Assembly (NCBI RefSeq): GCF_020907985.1
Contig: NZ_JAJJPA010000014.1
Location: forward strand, 94,289 to 158,288
From: Kitasatospora humi
GTDB taxonomy: Bacteria; Actinomycetota; Actinomycetes; Streptomycetales; Streptomycetaceae
Reading direction: 5' to 3'
DNA: 64,000 nt
Position 1 is the first letter of the stretch; every line of letters begins with the position of its first letter. The position numbers and the translations under genes were made by a program. Of this stretch, positions 50,800 through 60,261 are shown piece by piece. The notes under the pieces were generated by a model, which was given only the letters and a program-made list of their open reading frames with translations, had not been told where the DNA came from and ran no database searches.

Positions 50800-52545
50800 T
50801 CACATCCGGAAGACGCCGTAGGGAGCGGGAGGTGCCAGCGGCGCGTTGGCGCAGGCGGTCAGGGCCAGGCCGACCACGGTGCGGGTGTCCTTCGGGTCGA
50901 TGACCCCGTCGTCCCAGAGCCGTGCGGTGGCGTAGTACGCGTTGCCCTGGCGCTCGTACTGCTCGCGCACGGGCCGCTTGAACTCCTCCTCCGCCTCAGT
51001 CGGCCATTCCTCGCCGCGGGCCTCGAACTGGTCGCGGCGGACGGTGGCGAGGACGGAAGCGGCCTGCTCACCGCCCATGACCGAGATCTTGGCGCCAGGC
51101 CACATCCACAGGAAGCGAGGTGAGTACGCCCGACCGCACATCGAGTAGTTTCCGGCGCCGTAGGAGCCACCGATCACGACGGTCAGCTTCGGGACGCGGG
51201 TACAAGCCACAGCAGTGACCATCTTGGCACCGTGCTTGGCGATACCGCCCGCCTCGTACTGGCGGCCGACCATGAAGCCGGTGATGTTCTGCAGGAAGAG
51301 CAGCGGGATGCCGCGCTGGTCACAGAGTTCGATGAAGTGCGCGCCCTTCAGCGCGGACTCCGCGAACAGCACGCCGTTGTTGGCGACGATGCCCACCGGG
51401 TGACCGTGGATCCGGGCGAAGCCGGTCACCAGGGTGGCGCCGTACTCCGCCTTGAACTCGGCGAACCGGCTGCCGTCGACCAGGCGGGCGATCACCTCGC
51501 GCACGTCGTACGGGGTGCGCGGATCCACCGGGACAGCCCCGTAGAGCTCGGCCGGGTCCACCGCGGGCGGTTCCACCGGAGCCAGCGACCAAGGCTGCGG
51601 GGTGCGCGGGCCGAGGTCGGCCACGATGGTGCGCACGATGGACAGGGCGTGCTCGTCGTTCTCGGCCAGGTGGTCCGTCACGCCGGAGGTGCGGGAGTGC
51701 AGCTCACCGCCGCCCAGTTCCTCGGCGGTCACGACCTCACCGGTCGCCGCCTTCACCAGCGGCGGTCCGCCCAGGAAGATGGTGCCCTGGTTGCGGACGA
51801 TCACGGCCTGGTCGCTCATCGCCGGCACGTAGGCGCCGCCCGCGGTGCAGGAACCGAGCACGGCGGCGATCTGCGGGATGCCCGCGGCGGACAGGCGTGC
51901 CTGGTTGTAGAAGATCCGGCCGAAGTGGTCGCGGTCGGGGAAGACCTCGTCCTGCTTGGGCAGGAAGGCGCCACCGGAGTCCACCAGGTAGATGCACGGC
52001 AGGCGGTTCTCCAGTGCCACCTCCTGCGCCCTCAGGTGCTTCTTCACCGTCATCGGGTAGTAGGTGCCGCCTTTGACGGTGGCGTCGTTGGCGACGATCA
52101 TCACCTCGCGACCGGCGACCCGGCCGATGCCCGCGATCACACCGGCGGCTGGTGCCGCGCCGTCGTAGAGGCCGTCGGCAGCCAGTGGGGCGATCTCCAG
52201 GAACGGCGAAGCCGGGTCGAGCAGGGTGTCCACTCGATCGCGCGGCAGCAGCTTGCCGCGTGAGGTGTGCCGCTCCCGCGCCTTGGCGCCGCCGCCCAGC
52301 GCGGCGGTGGAGAGCTTGGCGCGCAGTTCGGCGACCAGTTCCTCGTGCGCCTCCACGTTGGTCCGAAAGGCAGCCGACCCGGTGTCGATGGCGGACCGCA
52401 GTCGCGGGGCCGGGGCAGCCGCCGCGCCCGGACCACCGGGCGTCGCGACCTGGACCAGGCCGGGAGCCGCGGGCCCGCCAGCGCGCGGCGGTCCGGCGGT
52501 CTCCGGTGAATGCGGAGAGACGAAGCCGGGGGTCGACAGGGTCAT
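50800..52545 (-). CDS. Acyl-CoA carboxylase beta chain (carboxyltransferase)
   Basis: The 581-residue protein is a two-domain carboxyltransferase of the crotonase fold. The N-domain has [20 protein letters not shown] and [20 protein letters not shown], then [22 protein letters not shown] (split here), [11 protein letters not shown] and [17 protein letters not shown]. The C-domain has [20 protein letters not shown] and [20 protein letters not shown]. Motif set and neighbours fit the methylcrotonyl-CoA type. The first ~45 residues are a Pro/Gly/Ala-rich extension. The ATG has GGGAG at 8 nt. It is the first gene of the operon and diverges from the TetR gene across two AccR-type operators. Confidence 0.95.
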   Translation of the reverse strand: MTLSTPGFVSPHSPETAGPPRAGGPAAPGLVQVATPGGPGAAAAPAPRLRSAIDTGSAAFRTNVEAHEELVAELRAKLSTAALGGGAKARERHTSRGKLLPRDRVDTLLDPASPFLEIAPLAADGLYDGAAPAAGVIAGIGRVAGREVMIVANDATVKGGTYYPMTVKKHLRAQEVALENRLPCIYLVDSGGAFLPKQDEVFPDRDHFGRIFYNQARLSAAGIPQIAAVLGSCTAGGAYVPAMSDQAVIVRNQGTIFLGGPPLVKAATGEVVTAEELGGGELHSRTSGVTDHLAENDEHALSIVRTIVADLGPRTPQPWSLAPVEPPAVDPAELYGAVPVDPRTPYDVREVIARLVDGSRFAEFKAEYGATLVTGFARIHGHPVGIVANNGVLFAESALKGAHFIELCDQRGIPLLFLQNITGFMVGRQYEAGGIAKHGAKMVTAVACTRVPKLTVVIGGSYGAGNYSMCGRAYSPRFLWMWPGAKISVMGGEQAASVLATVRRDQFEARGEEWPTEAEEEFKRPVREQYERQGNAYYATARLWDDGVIDPKDTRTVVGLALTACANAPLAPPAPYGVFRM

Positions 52546-52609
52546 CCCAAGAGCTCCCTTGCGCCCGGGAACCAGCGGGCGGAGAGCCGGATCGGCTTCT
52601 CGCCCCCAA

Positions 52610-52653
52610 GTTAATGATGGTTAACTCCGGGTGCCAGGTTAACCACCGATAAC
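52610..52653. promoter_or_regulatory. Two AccR-type operators between the TetR gene and the carboxylase operon
   Basis: GTTAA-N6-TTAAC occurs exactly at 52610-52625 (spacer TGATGG), and GTTAA-N6-ATAAC with one change at 52638-52653. The 28-bp centre-to-centre spacing puts them on nearly the same helix face. From memory, AccR of S. avermitilis binds GTTAA-N6-TTAAC to control short-chain acyl-CoA genes. The second site overlaps the -35 zone of the TetR gene, whose -10 TACGAT is at 52664-52669. Confidence 0.8.
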
Positions 52654-52676
52654 CGGCGCTGTCTACGATGGAGCCC

Positions 52677-53438
52677 ATGCCGAACAGTCCTGTCGCATCT
52701 GTGACCCCTCGCCGAGACCAGATCCGCAGGGAGGCCGCACGGCTCTTCGCCGCCCGGGGTTTCCTGGGCGTCGGCGTGGACGAGATCGGCAAGGCGGTCG
52801 GCATCAGCGGCCCCGGTCTGTACCGGCACTTCTCCGGCAAGGACGCGATGCTCGCCGATCTGTTGATCGGCATCAGCGAGCGCTTGCTTGACGAGGGCCG
52901 CCGCCGTTCGGCCACTGCGGCGGATCCGGCGGCCGCGCTGGACGCGCTGATCAGCGGCCATGTCGACTTCGCGTTGGACGACTCCGACCTGATCATCCTG
53001 CATGACCGCGAGTTGCTTCACCTGAAGGAGGAGGACCGGCGCCAGGTGCGCCGCCTGCAGCGCGAGTACGTCGAGCTGTGGGTCGCCACCGTGCGGGCCG
53101 CATTCCCCGCGCTCGCCGCACCCGCCGCTGGGTCGGCCGCACGGGCCGCCGTGCACGCCGTCTTCGGGCTGCTCAACTCGACTCCGCATAGCCTGGGCGT
53201 TCGCCCCCCGGCCCCGGCCCCGGCCCCGGTCCCGGCCCCGGCCCCGGTCCCGGCCCCGGGTCAGGTCCCGGGCCCGGCTGCGATCTCGACGTCGACCCCG
53301 GGTTCGACGTCGGCCGACCGGGACGGTGGCGGCCGGATCGACCTGCTGCCGCGTGGCGAAATGGCGACCCTGCTGCACCGACTGGCCCAAGGCGCGTTCA
53401 CAGCCGCAGCCCGTCCCGACGGCGGGCGAGCCGAGTAG
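52677..53438 (+). CDS. accR: TetR-family regulator, AccR-like, with Pro-Ala repeat insert
   Basis: The 253-residue protein has a TetR HTH (RREAARLFAARGFLGVGVDE, recognition GISGPGLYRHFSGKDAML) and a helical ligand domain (SGHVDFALDDSDLIILHDRE, YVELWVATVRAAFPAL). After LLNSTPHSLGV an unusual Pro-Ala-Val repeat of about 20 residues, encoded by CCGGCC(C) repeats at 53208-53262, and a Ser/Thr-rich stretch are inserted before the last helix. Its place beside the carboxylase operon and the operators at 52610-52653 fits an AccR orthologue that senses short acyl-CoAs. The mRNA is probably leaderless from the ATG at 52677; ATG 52668 is in frame too. Confidence 0.85.
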   Translation: MPNSPVASVTPRRDQIRREAARLFAARGFLGVGVDEIGKAVGISGPGLYRHFSGKDAMLADLLIGISERLLDEGRRRSATAADPAAALDALISGHVDFALDDSDLIILHDRELLHLKEEDRRQVRRLQREYVELWVATVRAAFPALAAPAAGSAARAAVHAVFGLLNSTPHSLGVRPPAPAPAPVPAPAPVPAPGQVPGPAAISTSTPGSTSADRDGGGRIDLLPRGEMATLLHRLAQGAFTAAARPDGGRAE

Positions 53439-53896
53439 CCCGGGAAGCCGGGCGAGCCGAGTGGGCCCGGGCAGCCGGCGAGTCCGAGGGATTCGGGAGC
53501 GAGCGAGAGCCGGCGAACCGGGCTGCCCACCCAAGTCGGTCGGTCGAGCGACGCGCTCACGACCCCGCCGGTCGGTTGGGTTGCCGGCCCGAACCGCCCG
53601 AAGCACCCGGACCGCCCGGACCGCCCGAACCGCCCGAAGCACCCGAAGCACCCGGACCGCCCGAACGGGCCGTCCCGCAGGCCAGGGACCGCTCCTTCGG
53701 TCCTAGGACGAGCGCCCGGGCGCACCCCCGTCCGGCGACCGGTGCGCCCTTGTGCACCAGAGCGCAAGGCTGAACGGGAAGGAAAGCCGGCCCGGAGCTG
53801 TTGATCCAGCCGGCCCAACACCCATCGCAGCGCTCGTTCGTCGGCCCCGAAAACATCGTGGACGACCGCCTCAGGAAATGGTTAGTATCCCTAAAT
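53439..53896. other. Gene-free interval with 9-bp tandem repeats
   Basis: No credible gene lies here. The middle holds the 9-bp array at 53591-53668. The right end contains the fused ABC exporter promoter: TAGTAT at 53883-53888, 8 nt before the ATG, within TTAG-N5-CTAA, a possible operator (53882-53894). Confidence 0.45.
53591..53668. repeat. 9-bp tandem repeat
   Basis: Eight units of 9 bp with the consensus G(A/G)A(C/G)C(G/A)CCC run without interruption, giving a coding-like but low-complexity tract in both directions. Confidence 0.8.
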
Positions 53897-56800
53897 ATGC
53901 CTGACACTCACGGCTCCACTGGGGAGACATCCACAGCGTCGGACACCACCGCCGCAAGGCAGACCCCCACACCGTCCACCGAAGCCGACAGCAGTCCCGC
54001 GCACCAGGGCTGGCTGCGCCGGCTGAACGAGTACTGCTGGCGCTACCGCCGCAACTTCCTGCTGTCCTTCGGCGCCTCGCTCGCCGGGATGGCGGTGACG
54101 GCGCTCGTTCCGCTGATCGTCAAGCTGATCATCGATGACGTCATCACCACCCACAAGCGCTCGCTCGGCCCCTGGGCCGTCGCGCTGGTCGTCGCCGCGC
54201 TGCTGGTCTTCCTCTTCACCCAGGTGCGCCGCTACTCCGCCGGCCAGCTCGCCCTCGACGTGCAGCAGGACCTGCGCACCGACCTGTTCCGGTCGCTGAC
54301 CCGGCTCGACGGCGCCCGCCAGGACCGTCTGGACACCGGCCAGGTGGTCGGCCGGGCCACCTCCGACCTGCAGCTGGTGCTCGGCCTGCTCTCGATGCTG
54401 CCGATGATGACCGGCAACCTGCTGCTCTTCCTGATGTCGGTCGTGGTGATGTTCTGGCTCTCGCCGCTGCTCACCCTGATCGCCCTGGTGATGGCGCCTG
54501 CGCTGTGGTGGCTCGCCGACCGCAGCCGCAAGCGGCTCTTTCCTGCCACCTGGGCGGCGCAGCAGGAAGCGGCGGCCGTGGCCGGCGTGGTGGACGGCGC
54601 GATCGGCGGCGTCCGGGTGGTCAAGGGTTTCGGCCAGGAGGAGCAGGAGCTCGGCAAGCTGGAGCGTGCCTCCCGCGAGCTGTACGGTGCCCGGCTGCGC
54701 TCGATCCGCCTGAACAGCCGCTTCACCCCGGCCCTGCAGGCCGTGCCGGCGCTCGGCCAGGTCGCCGTGCTGGCGCTGGGCGGCTGGCTGGCGGTCCACC
54801 ACTCGGTCACCCTGGGCACCTTCGTCGCCTTCTCCGCCTATGTGGCCCAGATGACCGGCCCGGTCCGCATGCTCACCATGGTGCTGACGGTCGGCCAGCA
54901 GGCGCGGGCCAGCGTGGAGCGGGTCTTCGAACTGGTCGACGAGCGCCCGGTGGTCCGGCAGGCCCCAGGCGCCCGGGAGCTGCGGCCGGTGCCGGGTGCC
55001 CCGGCGCTGGAGTTCGACCAGGTCGACTTCCGGTACCAGGCAGCCGACCAGCCCCGCACCGCCCTCGAGGACGCCGAAGGCGCGGCCGCACTCCCCGCCG
55101 TCCTGCGCGGCCTGTCGCTGAGCGTCGCCCCGGGCGAGACCCTGGCCCTGGTGGGCGCCTCGGGATCGGGCAAGTCGACCGTCGCCCAGCTGATCCCGCG
55201 GTTCTACGACCCGACCGCCGGCACGGTGCGGCTGCACGGCCAGGACCTGCGCGACCTGACCCTGGACGCGGTCCGCTCGGTGGTCGGCATCGTTCCGGAG
55301 GACAGCTTCCTGTTCTCCGACTCGGTCCGTGCCAACATCGCCTTCGGCCGCCCGACCGCCACCGATGAGGAGGTCGAGGCCGCCGCCCGCGCCGCCCAGG
55401 CCGACGAGTTCATCCGCGCACTGCCCGAGGGTTACCGGACCAAGGTGGGGGAGCAGGGCTTGACCCTCTCCGGTGGCCAGCGCCAGAGGATCGCGCTGGC
55501 TCGCGCGATCCTCTCCGACCCCCAGGTGCTGCTCCTGGACGACGCAACCTCGGCCGTCGATCCGCAGATCGAGGCCGAGATCCACCGGGCGCTGCACCAG
55601 GTGATGGCCGACCGAACCACCGTCCTGATCGCCCACCGCCGTTCCACCCTGCAGCTCGCCGATCGGATCGCCGTGCTGGACCGCGGCGGGCTGCTCGACA
55701 TCGGCACCCATGAGGAGCTCGAGGAGCGCTGCCCCCAGTACCGCGCGCTGATCACCGACCCGGAGGCCGCTCCGGTGGCCCGCCCGGACGACGCCCCCGG
55801 CCCGGACGCGGCCCAGACGCCCGGGCGCGCTCCGGCCGCCGCGTCGCACGCCGGAACCGGCACCGGGACGGGCTCGGCCGATGCCGAACTGCTGGCCAAG
55901 GTCGCGGCGCTGCCTCCGGCGACCGACACCCCGGCCGTTCCGATCGCCGAGGCCGCCGCCGGCGACCCGGACTTCTCGCTGGCCCGCCTGCTGAAGCCGT
56001 TCCGCCCGGCCCTCGCGCTGGCCTTCATGCTGCTCGCGCTGGACGCCGCGGCCGGCCTGGTGCTGCCGATCCTGATCCGGCACGGCATCGACAACGGCGT
56101 CACCAAGGCCGCGATGTCCGGCGTCACCGCGGCCTCGGTGACCGCACTGGTCGTGGTGCTGCTCGATTGGCTGGTGCAGAGCATCGAGTCCAGGGTCAGC
56201 GGCCGGACCGGCGAGCGGGTGCTCTACACCCTCCGGCTGAAGATCTTCGCGCACCTCAACCGGCTCGGCCTGGACTACTACGAGCGCGAGCTGTCCGGCC
56301 GGATCATGACCCGGATGACCACGGATGTGGACGCGCTCAGCTCGTTCCTGCAGACCGGCGTGGTCACCGCGGTGGTCAGCCTGATCACCTTCTTCGGCAT
56401 CTTCGTCGCCCTGCTGCTGATCGACGCCGGCCTGGCCCTCACCGTCTTCGCGGTGCTGCCGGTGCTGGCCGTCGCCACCGTGGTGTTCCGCCGCAAGTCC
56501 AAGACGCAGTACCAGAAGTCGCGCGAGCTGATCAGCGTGGTCAACGCCGACCTCCAGGAGAACGTCGCCGGGATGCGGATCGTGCAGGCGTTCCGGCGCG
56601 AGCACGACACCGTGGACCGGTTCGTCGAACGCTCCACCGAGTACCGCAACGCCCGCGCCCGGGCCCAGCTGTACATCTCGCTGTACTTCCCGTTCGTGCA
56701 GTTCCTGTCCAGCGTCGCCGCCGCCCTGGTGCTGATCGCAGGCGCCTCCAGGGTGCACGACCACACCCTGACGGTCGGTGCGCTGGTCGCCTACCTGCTC

Positions 56801-57742
56801 TACATCGACCTGTTCTTCGCCCCGGTCAACCAGCTCTCCCAGCTCTTCGACGGCTACCAGCAGGCCGCGGTGGGCCTGAGCCGGGTCCGCGAGCTGCTGC
56901 GCACCCCGACCAGCACCCCGCCGGCCACCGCGCCGGTGCCGGTCGAGCAACTGCGCGGCGAGATCGACTTCGACAACGTCACCTTCGCCTACAACGGCGG
57001 CGGCGAGGGCAATCCCGAGGTGCTGACCGGCATCGACCTGCGGATCCCGGCCGGCCAGACCGTCGCCCTGGTCGGCGAGACCGGCGCCGGCAAGTCCACC
57101 CTGATGAAGCTGGTCGCCCGGTTCTACGACGCCACCGGCGGCACGGTCCGGATCGACGGCACCGATGTGACCACGTTCGACATGACGGCCTACCGCCGCC
57201 GGCTCGGCGTGGTCCCGCAGGAGGCCTACCTGTTCGCCGGGACGGTGCGCGACGCGATCGCCTACGGCCGCCCCGAGGCAACCGACGCCGAGGTGATGGC
57301 GGCGGCGAAGGCGGTCGGCGCCCACGAGATGATCAGCGGCCTGCCCGGTGGCTACCATCACGAGGTGACCGGCCGCGGCCGCAACCTCTCCGCCGGCCAG
57401 CGCCAGCTGATCGCCCTGGCCCGCGCCGAGCTGGTCGACCCGGACATCCTGCTGCTCGACGAGGCGACCGCCGCCCTCGACCTCGCCACCGAGGCGGCCG
57501 TCAACCGTGCCTGGGACCTGCTGCGGGAGGGTCGCCCGAACCGGCCGCAGGGGCGCACCACCCTGGTGATCGCCCACCGCCTGACCACGGCGGAGCGCGC
57601 CGACCGCGTGGTGGTGCTCGACCACGGACGGGTGGTGGAGGACGGCACGCACACCGAGCTGTTGGCGGCCGACGGGGTGTACGCGCGACTCTGGCGGGCC
57701 TTCGTCGCCGACGGTCGGGTGCCCGCCGAAGTCGCCGTCTGA
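53897..57742 (+). CDS. Fused multidrug ABC exporter (TMD-NBD-TMD-NBD)
   Basis: The 1281-residue protein joins two MsbA-like half-transporters. Module 1 has membrane helices about 50-350, Walker A GASGSGKST near residue 420, signature LSGGQRQRIALARAI near 525 and Walker B VLLLDDATSAVD. A 120-residue Pro/Ala-rich linker follows. Module 2 has its membrane domain at about 700-985, Walker A GETGAGKST near 1060, signature LSAGQRQLIALARAE and Walker B ILLLDEATAALD. Module 1 has DD instead of DE in Walker B, so the catalytic glutamate is absent and its site is probably degenerate. Streptomycetes usually encode the halves separately. The mRNA is probably leaderless from the ATG at 53897. Confidence 0.94.
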   Translation: MPDTHGSTGETSTASDTTAARQTPTPSTEADSSPAHQGWLRRLNEYCWRYRRNFLLSFGASLAGMAVTALVPLIVKLIIDDVITTHKRSLGPWAVALVVAALLVFLFTQVRRYSAGQLALDVQQDLRTDLFRSLTRLDGARQDRLDTGQVVGRATSDLQLVLGLLSMLPMMTGNLLLFLMSVVVMFWLSPLLTLIALVMAPALWWLADRSRKRLFPATWAAQQEAAAVAGVVDGAIGGVRVVKGFGQEEQELGKLERASRELYGARLRSIRLNSRFTPALQAVPALGQVAVLALGGWLAVHHSVTLGTFVAFSAYVAQMTGPVRMLTMVLTVGQQARASVERVFELVDERPVVRQAPGARELRPVPGAPALEFDQVDFRYQAADQPRTALEDAEGAAALPAVLRGLSLSVAPGETLALVGASGSGKSTVAQLIPRFYDPTAGTVRLHGQDLRDLTLDAVRSVVGIVPEDSFLFSDSVRANIAFGRPTATDEEVEAAARAAQADEFIRALPEGYRTKVGEQGLTLSGGQRQRIALARAILSDPQVLLLDDATSAVDPQIEAEIHRALHQVMADRTTVLIAHRRSTLQLADRIAVLDRGGLLDIGTHEELEERCPQYRALITDPEAAPVARPDDAPGPDAAQTPGRAPAAASHAGTGTGTGSADAELLAKVAALPPATDTPAVPIAEAAAGDPDFSLARLLKPFRPALALAFMLLALDAAAGLVLPILIRHGIDNGVTKAAMSGVTAASVTALVVVLLDWLVQSIESRVSGRTGERVLYTLRLKIFAHLNRLGLDYYERELSGRIMTRMTTDVDALSSFLQTGVVTAVVSLITFFGIFVALLLIDAGLALTVFAVLPVLAVATVVFRRKSKTQYQKSRELISVVNADLQENVAGMRIVQAFRREHDTVDRFVERSTEYRNARARAQLYISLYFPFVQFLSSVAAALVLIAGASRVHDHTLTVGALVAYLLYIDLFFAPVNQLSQLFDGYQQAAVGLSRVRELLRTPTSTPPATAPVPVEQLRGEIDFDNVTFAYNGGGEGNPEVLTGIDLRIPAGQTVALVGETGAGKSTLMKLVARFYDATGGTVRIDGTDVTTFDMTAYRRRLGVVPQEAYLFAGTVRDAIAYGRPEATDAEVMAAAKAVGAHEMISGLPGGYHHEVTGRGRNLSAGQRQLIALARAELVDPDILLLDEATAALDLATEAAVNRAWDLLREGRPNRPQGRTTLVIAHRLTTAERADRVVVLDHGRVVEDGTHTELLAADGVYARLWRAFVADGRVPAEVAV

Positions 57743-57927
57743 CGGGTCGTTCGATTACGGACGGATCTCGCGGCGGTTTCGGCTCAGCGCCGACTCGGCC
57801 GACTTCCGGGGAGCGGGGCGCCATCTGGTACGCGGGTGGCGCCCCGACCTGGTAAACATGCGGGGCGACCGTGCGGGGAGAGCGGGGCGCGCTCCTGAAT
57901 CCCCTGAGGTCGAGAGGCCCCGAGTCC

Positions 57928-59184
57928 ATGTCCCCGCGCCTTCGCGTGGCGGGCCGCAGTACTGCGCACCACGCTCCCCGCCCGGCCGCCGTCACCAGCC
58001 TCCCGCTGATCGCCCTGTTCACGGTCGGCTCACTGCCCGGATACCTGGCCCCGGTCATCGTCAGCCGCCTGATCGGCCACTCCGGCCTGACGGCGGCTCA
58101 GGCCGGTGCCGTCGGCAGCGCCCTGCTGCTCGCCTCGGCCTGCGCGGGAATCGCCCTGGCCGGCCGGGTCGCCGCGCTCGGCGAGGGACGGCTGGCCCGG
58201 CTCGGCCTCGTCCTGCTGCTGCTCGGCGCCACGACGGCCGGCACCGCGCCACCCGGGCAGCCCCGGGTACTGATCACCGGCTGCCTGCTCGGCGGACTGG
58301 GCGCGGGCACCGCCGCCGCGGTCGCTGCCACCGGCATCGCCGCCGCGGTCGAGCCTCACCGCACCTCGGTGCGCGCCCTGCTCGCGACCTCCGGCACCGC
58401 CAGCCTCCTCTACCTACTGCTGCCCAGGCTCGGACAGGATCCCGCACTGCCGTTCCTGGCCCTGATGCTGCTCGGTGCGCTGGCCCTACCGCTGACCATG
58501 CGACTGCCCGCCCGCCCGTCCCGGCGCGCGACCGAACCGGCGCCGCCCCGCCTGCCGCGCCGCGGCGCCGGACTGGCGCTGGTGGCGAGCCTGGCGCTCT
58601 GGTCACTTGCGCAGAACGCGCTCTGGGCGGTGAGCGCGCAGATCGGACTGCACCAAGCCTGCCTGACGGAACGTCGGCTCGGCCTGGTGCTCGCCGTGGC
58701 CCTCGGCGGCGGGCTGCTCGGCGTACTGGCGGCCGACGCACTGGGCGACCGGGTGGGCGGGGCGCTCCCGGTCGGCGTCGGCACGGCGGCCATCGCGGCC
58801 TGTGTCACGGTGAGCGCGGTGACTCGTTCAGCCAGCGGCTTCGCCGGCGGCGAGGTGCTCTGGAACGGGCTCTACCCGCTGGTGCTCAGTTACCTGATCG
58901 GGGCCGCCGCCGCCCTCGACCCGGCCGGCCGGTGGACCGTGCTGGCCGGCTGCGCCTGTGCCCTCGGCCTGGCCGGCGGCCCACTGACCGGCGCCACCCT
59001 GACCGCCTGGGCCGGCTACCGATGGCTCGGCGCCGCCCTGGGTGCGGTGCTGCTGCTCACCGCGATCCCGCTCACCCTGGTCGCCCGCACCGCGGCCCGG
59101 GCCGCCGCGTCGCCGTCCGAGGGCACGAACCAGACGGGGCTGCCCGTCCAGCGGCCACCCGGCGAGCGGACGCCGCAGGGCTGA
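57928..59184 (+). CDS. MFS-family transporter
   Basis: The 418-residue protein has about twelve membrane helices, with a variable loop RLPARPSRRATEPAPPRLPR in the middle that separates the two six-helix halves. The typical MFS loop-2 motif is weak (AGRVAALGEGRLAR). The start ATG at 57928 has GAGAGG about 8-11 nt upstream; an upstream frame to 57871 is not needed. No substrate is evident. It follows the ABC exporter by 185 bp on the same strand. Confidence 0.82.
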   Translation: MSPRLRVAGRSTAHHAPRPAAVTSLPLIALFTVGSLPGYLAPVIVSRLIGHSGLTAAQAGAVGSALLLASACAGIALAGRVAALGEGRLARLGLVLLLLGATTAGTAPPGQPRVLITGCLLGGLGAGTAAAVAATGIAAAVEPHRTSVRALLATSGTASLLYLLLPRLGQDPALPFLALMLLGALALPLTMRLPARPSRRATEPAPPRLPRRGAGLALVASLALWSLAQNALWAVSAQIGLHQACLTERRLGLVLAVALGGGLLGVLAADALGDRVGGALPVGVGTAAIAACVTVSAVTRSASGFAGGEVLWNGLYPLVLSYLIGAAAALDPAGRWTVLAGCACALGLAGGPLTGATLTAWAGYRWLGAALGAVLLLTAIPLTLVARTAARAAASPSEGTNQTGLPVQRPPGERTPQG

Positions 59185-59213
59185 ACGCCGGAGCTTCGGA
59201 GTCGGCTGGAGTC

Positions 59214-60122
59214 CTAGGTCGAGATCAGCGAGGAGATCAAGCCGGAGACCTCGGTGCCCCGCGGCAGGTCGCTGACCTGGCCGTCGCCGACCTCGACCAC
59301 CATCCAGCCAGTGCCGTCGGCCAGTCGCGCCAGGTCGGTGGTGACGAAGCGGCAGCCGAGCGAGCGCACCAGCGAGCGGACCACCGTCAGGTCCGGTGCG
59401 GGGAGCACCTCGGGCGTGTCCGGGTGCGGCCCGGTCAGCACCGGCTCGCCGTCCACCCACCAGACCCGGGCCTCGGTCGTCCGCACCGGCCGGTCCGCGG
59501 TGTCCGAGCCGCGGGCACCGCCTTCGGCGGGTGCGAACGCGTGGAACCGCCGCAGCACCACCCCGCCGGCCAGGAACTCGCCCTGCAGCTCGACGAATCG
59601 GCTGACCACCCGGGTGAGCGCGCGAAGATCGGCGAGGTCCGGGATGAAGCAGGCCTCGTGCCACTCGTGCTTGCGCGACTTCACGTAGTCCTTGACGATG
59701 GCCGGCCCCTGCCCGCCCAGCCGGGCCGCGGCCTGCGCGAGTTCCTCCGTGCCGGCCGCGGCAGGCAGCCAGACGCTGTCCGGCGTGGCCCCCTCGAACG
59801 TGCTGTACCAGCCGGGCAGTTCATGGGCAGTGGCATAGGCGGCGGCGCTGGTCAGCAGTTGGCAGTCGCGCTCCGCGAGGGCCCGGACGAATTCCGCGTA
59901 GGCGGCCACCGGCAGCATCCAGCCCCGGTACCAGGCCGGCCCGGTGCCGACCGGCACCTGCCGCACCGCTGCCGCGGCCGCACCGGCGAGCAGCGCGTCA
60001 TGGTCGACCAGCGCGGTCTCGCCGCCCAGCCCACGGACCAGTTGGGCCTCGTAGGAGTAGTGCGGGTCGACGCGCCGGGGGTTCAGCGGATCCTGCGGCA
60101 GCAGGATGGTCGGGGCTGGCAT
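59214..60122 (-). CDS. ATP-grasp domain protein (DUF4343 type)
   Basis: The 302-residue protein starts MPAPTILLPQDPLNPRRVDP. The middle has the ATP-grasp lysine region GPAIVKDYVKSRKHEWHEAC and the C-terminal half FLAGGVVLRRFHAFAPAEGG, WWVDGEPVLTGPHPD and the metal-site GTGWMVVEVGDGQVSDLPRG, with the Glu and Asn/Asp expected to bind Mg. It is probably a peptide or amino-acid ligase of unknown product. It converges on the MFS gene and diverges from the NUDIX gene. Confidence 0.85.
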   Translation of the reverse strand: MPAPTILLPQDPLNPRRVDPHYSYEAQLVRGLGGETALVDHDALLAGAAAAAVRQVPVGTGPAWYRGWMLPVAAYAEFVRALAERDCQLLTSAAAYATAHELPGWYSTFEGATPDSVWLPAAAGTEELAQAAARLGGQGPAIVKDYVKSRKHEWHEACFIPDLADLRALTRVVSRFVELQGEFLAGGVVLRRFHAFAPAEGGARGSDTADRPVRTTEARVWWVDGEPVLTGPHPDTPEVLPAPDLTVVRSLVRSLGCRFVTTDLARLADGTGWMVVEVGDGQVSDLPRGTEVSGLISSLIST

Positions 60123-60261
60123 GGCCCACAGGGTAGCGGGGCAGCGGCTGCCGAACCGTCGGTTTGACCACGCTGCGCGGCAGGCGCGTCCGCCGATCGA
60201 CGCGCCGGGGTGTGCACCAGGAGCTCGAGAGGGTGCTCTGATGGTGAGGAGGGCGCATCGG

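Noticed and set aside
50465..50803. 112-residue minus-strand protein coupled to the carboxylase beta gene
   Set aside because: The GTGA overlap is attractive, but the sequence is low-complexity, contains the 30-bp repeat and shows no family. Not annotated as CDS.
53557..53907. 116-codon minus-strand frame over the 9-bp repeat
   Set aside because: Gly/Ser/Ala run from the tandem repeat, overlapping the exporter start; no support.
53891..57652. Very long minus-strand open frame opposite the ABC exporter
   Set aside because: It mirrors the exporter reading frame, gives a His/Gln/Gly-rich polypeptide with no domain, and arises from high GC at third codon positions of the real gene.
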